DNA of 64,000 nt. Source: Enoplolaimus lenunculus. Its lineage: Eukaryota; Nematoda; Enoplea; Enoplida; Thoracostomopsidae. This document shows positions 57,201 to 64,000 of this stretch, piece by piece; within the stretch, counting starts at the first letter, position 1; each line of letters opens with the position of its first letter. The notes under the pieces were generated by a model. That model was given only the letters and a program-made list of their open reading frames with translations, had not been told where the DNA came from and made no database searches. The position numbers and the translations under genes are program-made. The stretch spans positions 186,001 to 250,000 of the forward strand of contig JASANG010002616.1 of the NCBI GenBank assembly GCA_030248215.1, given 5' to 3'.

Positions 57201-60200
57201 CTGCATTTTCCGCAGGATATCGTGAGTCAATACTGAGAGTGTCAATCTTAGTCTCAGACTTAACTTTTCAGTGAGAGTCCCATCCCTGCCATTGGGTCAA
57301 TTAAAAACAACACAATTTGCGGTCACTTTGGTAGTTCGCCTCACAGTTCAAAAGTTTAGCTCAGCACGGGACATGTGTGGGGGGACTTTTCCACTGTGGG
57401 GTCTTAAAAAGTGTATTGCGTAATCGTGATTTACTTGATACACGCATGAATGTGCGTATACAAATTATACGTCCATCCTCCACTGTCGACCGACTCATCG
57501 AGGTTTGTACGATTGTTTTGAAACCATTGCAATGGACTTTCAACCGCACACGCGTCGTTATCTGGTGACAGTGGTTTGAAGCAAATATCATTCAACGTGA
57601 CTGTCGTTGATTCGCCACTTGAATCGGTATAATTGGCTGGTAAATTTTGAATTTCTTGTTGAAATTTTAACACCTGAAAACGCCAAAATAGTTAACGTTT
57701 TCAACCCACGGTAACAATACGGGTGGGGCATGCACACTGCCAGTGAGACTGCGAGCCTTAGAGACCAGGAGTCTTAGGATCACGATTACGCTTTGGACCC
57801 CGTTTTCTGCAGCCACATCACGCAAAAACGTCCACGAGATTTTGTTTGCGCATAGAAGCCAGAAATGTAGCTGCAAGAACATTTTATCCATTGCTGAAAA
57901 CGGGGCAAAATTTGTAACCCAATTTCTGCATAGCAGGAAAACTTCAAAAAAGAGCTCTTTCTAATTATGCAAAGACGCATACAAAGGAAAGGTTATACAC
58001 TCCGGAAATAAAATACTATGATGTTAACTTATCAATGTATGTTCATTATCAAGCAAAGCATCTGCCCTAAACTATTGCTATGCTCATAGTACGGCACAAT
58101 CGCGGAACCAATACGTATACATCAATAACAAGCTATTTACCTCATAGCTAAATAATGCGGTCAACAGTCTGAATATCCGGAGTTGTATAGGCAGGCTCAC
58201 TCCCTTCACAGACCAATTTTGGCCCACAGATTAGTTTTCGAATGATTAGAAAAAAAATTTAAGTCTTGCTTGCAAAATCTTGGAGTCGTCAAACATGTTG
58301 CAGTGACTATTGACCTGCTTCTGTGCAGAAAATTACGTCACCGCCCCTGGACAGCAATAAAAACAGTAAAGAAAAGCCGAAAATCGCAATAGAAATAAAC
58401 AAACCAAAAAACAAATAAACAACAAAAACATTAAAAACCGAAAATCGCAATAGAAATAAACAAACGAAAGAACAAACAAACAATAAAAACATTAAAAATG
58501 AAATATGAACAACTTACTTCAGCGAGAAACGCTTTGCGAAAGATCGGGCCAAATTTCGTCTGTCCTTCGGGCAAATTCATAAACGGATTATCTTTGGTTG
58601 GATCAAACACCGATTGGTCTTTGGGAACAATAATGATTTGCTCCGTTCGGTAGAAAGGACCAAAGTGATCGTCGAAATAGCTCTTTTCTTGACGCGCACG
58701 ACTTCCCGGAGCAGACCACAAGTCAACTGGATCGGTGACAATCTGTAAATAAACACAAACGGAAAAAATACGCCTACATCAGATTTGACATAAATTAGTT
58801 TTCAAGAACCTTCAAGATATCTCATTAAAGAAGAACGAAAAATCCATAGAAACAATTGAATTTACTTCACTCAACATATTCTTTTGCGCGATCTATACAC
58901 TTCTAGGAGTGTGTAACGTACATGCAACTTCCGTTTCACACCTGTTATGGTTTAAATTTGCAATCCGGCTGTTGTGTCCCCGCAAACTTTAAATTGCTAC
59001 ATTATCCGGTTGCATCCTGCCCCACTAGTTTAGCGCTACTTACCGAAATTCTCGCCCATCCACACGTCATCGCAATACAGACAATCAGGCCAAAACAGAT
59101 GATTTTCGCCGGATACTGAACACAAATGGTTCCCCAAAACATCGCAGAATCGTGCAACACGCGTTCCCAGCTGGCTCGTACGCGATCCAACAAATTAAGT
59201 CGCTTATCGTAAAGCTCAGTCTTCTCAACGATGCCATAATCGTCAACCAACGGGTCACCACTGGTAGTTCTACCACCAGACCCAAATCCGCCCGCGAGGC
59301 CAGACCCCAGAAAACCATACCGTGGCGCTCCGAGCCCAATATTAACACAATGAAGCGCTCCAATACTCACAACAACAACAATGAGTAAAAACGTTAAAAT
59401 CCCCGTAAAAACCATACAATTCATCGTTCCTATATTGCATCCAACAGGCGAAGATGGGTACGGAAAATTAACACAAACTTCTTGACAGTCTGAACAACTA
59501 CACGGCATATCTTCCGGGGTCGGCGCGTCAGCACACGAGTACGTAGACGCATTCATCGGCAGACGATACGTCCCATCTCCGATCGTAACATTATCCGAAT
59601 CTTCTAGAATGTAATTAATTTGAAACGGCACTTCCGCATTGTGTGAAATGGCGTCAAAAAATGCTGTCACAGTACACTTTTCCATTGACGGTTGGCCACA
59701 AATGATCAGAAATGACGGCATATTCGTTTGCGGATTACTCACCGATTTACACGATTCTTCGAGTCTCTGCCCGTAGCTGTTCGTTATATAATAGTCAACT
59801 TCTGTAATATAGTTTGATACGATTTTTTTCGTTGTCATAAACGTTGACTGTTGCGGATGACACGATGACCAACACCAAATATTGGCGAAATTGTAAAAAC
59901 ACGACGGACAGCGTTCGAAAAACTGTTCCGGAATACCCATTTGATTTTGAAACTGAACCATTTGCGCTTCGTCACAACATAAGCCTTGTTCTGAAATATA
60001 TTCACGGTTTGAGTCGTTTTAGGACGGCGTTACAGTAGGCACTTTTCATCCGCTATCTTAGTGCCGTTCAATGCCGTCCAATGACGACATCGAACGTCAA
60101 TAGGCGAATGGCAATGAGTACCAGTTTGCAAACAAAATTTTGTACCGGAACGACGCCGGACGCCACCGTACGACTAGAACATACATACATATATCGCCGG

Positions 60201-60980
60201 TCTAACAATTTATTTCGAAATTTATCAGCTTCACTCCTTTAACCGCATTCACAAACGTGTGTAATACCAAGAGTCGATGATCACCCTTACAAGAGTTTGC
60301 AACATATTTAAAATTTGGCGGCGATTTATTAGTTTAATTGTTTAAATTAAACGGCAATTATGAGCAGATAAAAAATATTCAAAACTTTTGTTCGAAAAAA
60401 ATTTTATTTTCGGTTACGGTTAAAAACTGATCAAGACCAAAGCCAAAAGTCTCGGTTTCGGTAGGTTGGGTCTCAGTGTCGGTCTCGCTTTTTTTTGACC
60501 GAGACCGCCCATACCTGTTAATCAGAATAACCCAAAGAATTACATTAGCAGAAACTTTCAACCAATAATATTGCAACAACAACCTCTTCTACCCGTCAGC
60601 CAATCAGACACAGTATGCGTTATAACTTTGCGTCCAAAATCTACCAATTCAACAAATCCCTAAGCTCCGAAAACAAGGCTCTTGTACACTTCTTCCAAAT
60701 ACTTAATTTTAACAAACCGCTTTGCTGAACTCCAGCTGGTTACACACTAAATCACTCAAAATTACAATATTTTCAAAAGTCTTATTTGCTTACCTTGAGC
60801 AACATCCCACAAACTGGGACACAATCCTTTAAACAATTTCGCACCCTTGTCTCCGACTTCGCTTAAATTCTTCGGCGGTCCTGTGTACGGACAATTCTGC
60901 GCTTTATCTGGATCGTGTTCTTCTCGGCATACGCCATACCAAATACAGTGGCCTTTACCATCCGGGCCAATTGGAGGTAC

Positions 60981-61029
<49 letters not shown>

Positions 61030-61322
61030 GCTTCTGCTGTTTTCGTCGTTGTTTTTGTTATCGTTGTTGTTTCTGCTACTAAATCAGTCGTAATTACAGT
61101 AACATTACTGGAATTCGAATTTTCAACATAACCATCGTCAGCATTCGACATTTGTACTGCCGTTGCCACAATACCAGTACTGTTTTCTGCGTTGAAATAG
61201 TGGTTTCCATTCGATTTCTTCACGTTATCACCATCAATTTCAAATAACTTTTGACCACAACTCGCATAAATCAATATTATTAATGTAATTAGTTTAATAC
61301 AAGTCACAATTGCTCGATACAT
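42216..61322 (-). CDS. npc1: NPC1 intracellular cholesterol transporter
   Basis: All 22 exons join in phase to 1427 residues: 61322-60794, 59990-59044, 58742-58518, 57673-57435, 56988-56888, 56270-56156, 55437-55365, 54639-54502, 54008-53826, 53252-53138, 51968-51841, 51621-51490, 51072-50983, 50276-50086, 47588-47470, 46863-46737, 46203-46148, 46018-45865, 45283-45052, 44310-44197, 43592-43430, 42328-42216. Order: signal peptide (1-22), Ser/Thr-rich insert with 16 straight threonines (99-114), cysteine-rich sterol-binding N-terminal domain (HCIWYGVC), first membrane helix, middle lumenal domain ([13 protein letters not shown]), sterol-sensing domain in exons 8-11 ([20 protein letters not shown]), lumenal C-domain (SWLDDY-like [13 protein letters not shown]), final helices ([27 protein letters not shown]). 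The protein exports sterol from late endosomes/lysosomes with NPC2. The tail is Q-rich and ends YAQIT, without the LLNF of human NPC1. Confidence 0.97.
42440..42662. repeat. CGCGGTTTTAACCGC-rich dispersed repeat
   Basis: Eight or so copies of the palindromic word GCGGTTTTAACCGC with variants, between AGTCACCGACA and a right flank GCGGTCACACAC. Related tracts at 46265-46465 and 49815-50060 end in CCGTGACTC or CCGTGACGG. Confidence 0.6.
43380..43420. repeat. CAAA/GAAA simple repeat
   Basis: Units of AAAC and AAAG directly inside npc1 intron 21, next to the exon 21 donor. Confidence 0.85.
45590..45840. mobile_element. Dispersed inverted-end element, GTGTGTAGCACCTATCACC family
   Basis: ATTCTCAAATGTGTGTAGCA left and GGTGATAGGTGCTACAACCG right. 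npc1 intron 18. Confidence 0.55.
46265..46465. repeat. GCGGTT/AACCGC dispersed repeat
   Basis: Same words as 42440-42662, more diverged; ends CTGTCCGTGACTC. npc1 intron 16. Confidence 0.5.
47640..49385. other. GC-rich, T-depleted island in npc1 intron 14
   Basis: Starts ~50 bases upstream (in gene sense) of the exon 15 acceptor. 47640-48040 is GC-rich. From ~48050 to 49380 the + strand has only 0-9 T per 60 bases, against about 18 outside. 49225-49370 is C-rich with a run of 14 C, so the npc1 transcript strand is G-run rich. No frame shows a recognisable domain, and none of the window's repeat families occurs in it. Origin unknown: foreign insertion, satellite remnant or poor consensus sequence are all possible. 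Confidence 0.75.
49815..50060. repeat. GCGGTT/AACCGC dispersed repeat
   Basis: ACGCGGTTACAACCGCGG and relatives; ends CTGCCCGTGACGG shortly before npc1 exon 14. Fragments also near 54110-54200 and 55270-55330. Confidence 0.5.
50305..50483. mobile_element. Probable GC-rich MITE related to 11894-12043
   Basis: GGCGCTATACTTGTCACGCG start and GTACGATAATACACAG core as in 11894-12043; right end indistinct. Weaker fragments occur near 21531, 51273 and 60040-60200. Confidence 0.45.
52685..52987 (+). mobile_element. TIR element carrying a tRNA-like unit, left end doubled
   Basis: Close copy of 37335-37605, but the first 33 bases (TTAACCCCTTCTCACATTGA) occur twice in tandem. Lies in npc1 intron 10. 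Confidence 0.82.
54661..54778 (-). mobile_element. tRNA-derived SINE-like copy, degenerate
   Basis: Minus strand: GTATCTGAGTGGTTTGAGC, CGTGTTCAAACATC, then GAAGCCAAAATTTTCATC. npc1 intron 7. Confidence 0.5.
55580..55757. mobile_element. TTAGGC-core MITE in npc1 intron 6
   Basis: GGCCCTTGTATAGATCAGGG and CCCGTTTTATACATGGGCC ends with a TTAGGC core. The only clear member of this family within the npc1 gene. Confidence 0.8.
55866..55992 (-). mobile_element. tRNA-derived SINE-like copy
   Basis: Minus strand: CCTAGTTCAGTGGTTCGAGC (A box) and GAGTTCGAGCC (B box), then GTAGCAAAATTTTTTTGGAG. npc1 intron 6. Confidence 0.6.
58373..58498. repeat. 61-bp tandem duplication near an npc1 donor
   Basis: CCGAAAATCGCAATAGAAAT starts both copies (58377, 58438). 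A-rich; lies 20 bases inside intron 3. Confidence 0.85.
60976..61032 (-). repeat. npc1: Coding ACN trinucleotide run (poly-Thr) in npc1 exon 1
   Basis: Nearly pure GTT on the + strand, read as ACA on the gene strand, encoding 16 threonines. Likely length-polymorphic. Confidence 0.9.
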
Positions 61323-61330
61323 TGTTGTTT

Positions 61331-61339
61331 TCTGAAACC
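61331..61339 (-). promoter_or_regulatory. Candidate trans-splice or 5'UTR acceptor of npc1
   Basis: On the minus strand GGTTTCAG is followed after only nine bases (AAAACAACA) by the npc1 ATG. An acceptor so close to the start is typical of nematode spliced-leader addition. Inferred from sequence only. Confidence 0.4.
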
Positions 61340-61372
61340 ATTCAACTCTGTCCTATTTTAAACGGTATCACG

Positions 61373-61545
61373 ACAATTCGTTGCCCGATACCCCTAACTT
61401 GTATTCTGAAATTTCATCGACTCGACAATTCGTTGCCCGATACCCCTAACTTGTATTCTGAAATTTCATCGACTCGACAATTCGTCGCCCGATACCCCTA
61501 ACTTGTATTCTGAAATTTCATCGACTCGAAATTCGTCGCCCATCA
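61373..61545. repeat. 52-bp tandem repeat upstream of npc1
   Basis: Three and a half copies of CGACAATTCGTTGCCCGATA...CATCGACT, starting about 50 bases before the npc1 start codon, in the presumed promoter or first intron. Confidence 0.9.
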
Positions 61546-61809
61546 TTATACTTAGACTTAGGCTTAGGATTATGCTTCGATTTATTTGTAAGCTTTAGGA
61601 AACAGCTGGGTGACAAGTTTTCAGGCGACGATTTGTCGTAGATTCATTTTAAACATGGGTCCATGTATGCACATATCTTGTTGCTAAAATTATATCTATA
61701 TGCTTAGCTCTACGGCATCCCAAAATCCTGAGTCTTAAGCGAGTCGGTCGGTATATGTGAACGGTTTTCTAAAACCCGACAAAAAAAGAACTTCTAATAA
61801 CCTGTCGGA

Positions 61810-62242
61810 CAGGGTGCTAAGCGGAACTGGAATATATCGCAATCATAACCGGGACAGCAAATTTATGCCAGACTTGTACTCGGCATCGGAATCGGAGCCG
61901 GGAATTTTTTGACTGTACGGATAATTTTAATGACAAAATAAATATAATATTGATTTACGGTGTCTGTTGGCTGGCAACGCATGAACAAATTGGCGATGAT
62001 TTTTGGTTCTGTAACGCTAAACTACAATCAATTAGTGTAACTCATCGAAAGCAATTCAACAGATAAATAATATAGAATTTTTATGCAACGTATCACAACA
62101 AGTAAGAGTATAATTAAATTTTCAAAATTCCGATTCCGACCGATTGTGCAACCGGAACCGGAATCGGAACTTGTTTTGAATCGGAATCGGAACCTGTTCT
62201 GAATCGAAATTGTAATCGGAATCAGACTTCCGGTTGCACCCT
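61810..62242. mobile_element. hAT-like MITE upstream of npc1
   Basis: CAGGGTGCTAAGCGGAAC and CTTCCGGTTGCACCCTA ends; flanks CTGTCGGA and CAGTCGGA match at seven of eight bases, an hAT-type 8-bp duplication. Interior has GGAATCGGAA tandem words. Confidence 0.7.
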
Positions 62243-63436
62243 ACAGTCGGATGGTCGTAAAAAAAGATTAACGTGAGGATATGCCTTTCCGAAATGAAAT
62301 CTTGTCTACTTCCCGGATGCACATACATCAGAACACAGTTGTTGCAACGGCCACGTGGTACCACGATAGCATGTTTCGACTAAATCGCAAGAGGTCCGAG
62401 GTTTGATTTCTGGCGTGTTCTTGATTTTCGGCCAAACCTTCTAAAAAGACTGTCTCGAACGAATCTTTCTAGCAAAGCGAACGCCGCCTAAACCAGGGTC
62501 CAGGCGGAAAATCGCCAACATTTTTCCCTGACACCTTAAACGTTTCTTCCACTGAATCACGCGAATAAACGCCAAAAATAAAATATGTTCACAAAACAAC
62601 AAAAGCCATTCAAATCAAAATGTTGCTCTTTCCGAAGCTCACCGATGCGAACATCAATGGCTTTCCGTGCTACTTCTGCGTATGTCATTGTTTGTTTTTT
62701 CGCTGCACTTCTAATTCCTTCCGTTCACTATGCGCATATGAAGCACATTTTTGTACAAAAAGTCAGATAAAATTTTTTAAACATAACTTAAAAAGCTCAA
62801 TTTGTGTCCCTGACACCCTTAAGAAAGCCTGAAAATTTTCCCTTCCCTGTTTTCCTTGACAAATTGAATAAATTCCCTGTTTTCCCGGTTTCCCTGACAC
62901 GTGGGAACCCTGTAAACTACTTCAGATTGTGTCAAACAACCCGTACGAACTTGGCTTACAATAAATGTTTATTTAAAGGTTATTCGGTTCAACTGCGATA
63001 ATGGAGTGTATATACAAGCTTAGTTAAACATACCACCACTAAGTAATGCATCAGCGACATTAATTATTGATTGCCCTGTGGAAAATCCAAATTCAATTCC
63101 ACAACACTATCTGTTTTTATTATTTAATTTTATATTACCACTGGAATGCAATCTTAGGGATGTGATAAGAATTTAAAATACAGAAAAAAATTAAATTTGC
63201 TATTCGAAACTCAATTCCACTAACGACAATATTATGTACGTTATCGTGTATTGAATTGAATTTATAGGTTGTCAACCGAGCCAGTTCCAACATATATAAA
63301 GCAGAAACTTCACAGAGCGGCCGAATAACTTTAATCTCAAAAAATGTATTAAATTTTTCACTTCATCATTTTAAGTTCAAAAGCTACTCGACCTATCACC
63401 AGCATAATGATATTGGCTATACACATTTGACCATAT
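62243..63436. other. No gene seen
   Basis: Upstream side of npc1. CCCTTCCCTGTTTTCC-type words at 62780-62900 and a vague tRNA-like stretch at 62340-62400 were not convincing. Confidence 0.5.
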
Positions 63437-63620
63437 GGGCCCATGTAATACTTTTAGGGGCGTTCAGGTTTCTGCTGGGTCTATTAAAGAGCAAGTTTAG
63501 ATTCCTAGATTACTTTTTTTTTGCTTAGGCTTAGGCTTAGGAATACGCTTTTACAACGCTTAGGTTTAGACTTAAGTTTAGGAATACGCTCAATCCACTG
63601 TTACTGCCCTACATTAGACC
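63437..63620. mobile_element. TTAGGC-core MITE, GGGCCCATGTAATAC subfamily
   Basis: Begins GGGCCCATGTAATACTTTTA; carries GGAATACGCTTTTACAACGC, the likely precursor of the 27-bp unit at 2836-5236. Right end is short. Confidence 0.75.
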
Positions 63621-63623
63621 ATA

Positions 63624-63900
63624 TGGGTCTATGTAATACTTTTAGGGGCGTTCAGGTTTCTGCTGGGTCTATAAAAGAGCAAGTTTAGATTCCTAGATTA
63701 CATTTTTTGCTTAGGCTTAGGCTTAGGTTTAGGAATACGCTTTTACAACGCTTAGGCTTAGACTTAGGCTTAGGAATACGCTTTTACAACGCTTAGGCTT
63801 AGGCTTATGCTTAGGAATACGCTTTTACAACGCTTAGGCTTAGACTTAGGCGTAGGAATACGCTCAATCTACTGTTACTGCCCTAAAAGTAACATTGGCC
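63624..63900. mobile_element. TTAGGC-core MITE with three-unit internal repeat
   Basis: Begins GGGTCTATGTAATACTTTTA, ends CTAAAAGTAACATTGGCC. Three copies of a ~48-bp block holding GGAATACGCTTTTACAACGC show early array growth. Confidence 0.8.
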
Positions 63901-64000
63901 AGAATATGGGTAAAGGTAAACATTCTGTTTCATTGTAAACTTTTTATCAACAAAACAGAAGCAAAAAACCCCAAAATCAGTCCGCCTTATCTCGCCATTT

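Noticed and set aside
62340-62400. tRNA-like stretch (GAGGTTTGATTTC)
   Set aside because: Only the B-box-like word is seen; no D arm or consistent stem.
1-64000. Autonomous transposase, reverse transcriptase or LTR element
   Set aside because: I looked for catalytic motifs and long terminal repeats on both strands and saw none; all mobile elements recognised are short and non-coding.

Overview
The window looks like nuclear DNA of a nematode. Three things support this. It contains a complete transthyretin-like (TTL) gene, a family that is expanded in and characteristic of nematodes. Many short mobile elements contain arrays of TTAGGC, the nematode telomere hexamer. Intron ends fit the short TTTTCAG-type nematode acceptor. 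The DNA is AT-rich and repeat-rich, and the genes are split by many introns. I cannot name the species.

Four protein genes can be reconstructed by joining exons whose splice phases agree. From left to right they are: (1) the 3' part of a Munc13-4/BAIAP3-type MUN-C2 gene on the + strand (nine exons, 942-23753; its 5' end lies outside the window); (2) a secreted transthyretin-like gene, + strand, 26679-29013, three exons, 142 residues; (3) rab28, + strand, 32487-34644, two coding exons, 247 residues ending in the prenylation box CSIQ; (4) a full NPC1 (Niemann-Pick C1) gene on the - strand, 61322-42216, 22 exons, 1427 residues. Vesicle priming, a Rab-like GTPase and lysosomal sterol export are loosely related topics, but nothing shows that these genes are co-regulated.

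The left 41 kb and the last 2.5 kb are packed with short non-autonomous DNA transposons (MITEs). I see about ten families: elements with TTAGGC cores, two families flanked by TA with CACTG ends, a TA-flanked CAGTGACCCG family, hAT-like CAGGGTGCAACCGG elements with near 8-bp duplications, elements carrying a tRNA-like pol III promoter, and others. The NPC1 locus (42-61 kb) is much poorer in these families but holds a 1.7-kb GC-rich, T-depleted island in intron 14. I saw no transposase, reverse transcriptase or LTR element.

The most interesting signals lie where repeats meet splicing. Tandem minisatellites have grown exactly across a splice junction in two genes: nine acceptors in rab28 and six donors in the MUN-C2 gene. 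In both, only one site gives the full-length reading frame. Two MITE families carry consensus donor and acceptor motifs at their ends, and splicing at these would leave an 18-nt scar. One such MITE end sits 15 nt upstream of a real acceptor and offers an in-frame alternative. A third theme is minisatellites growing inside MITEs, the largest being about 89 copies of a 27-bp unit.
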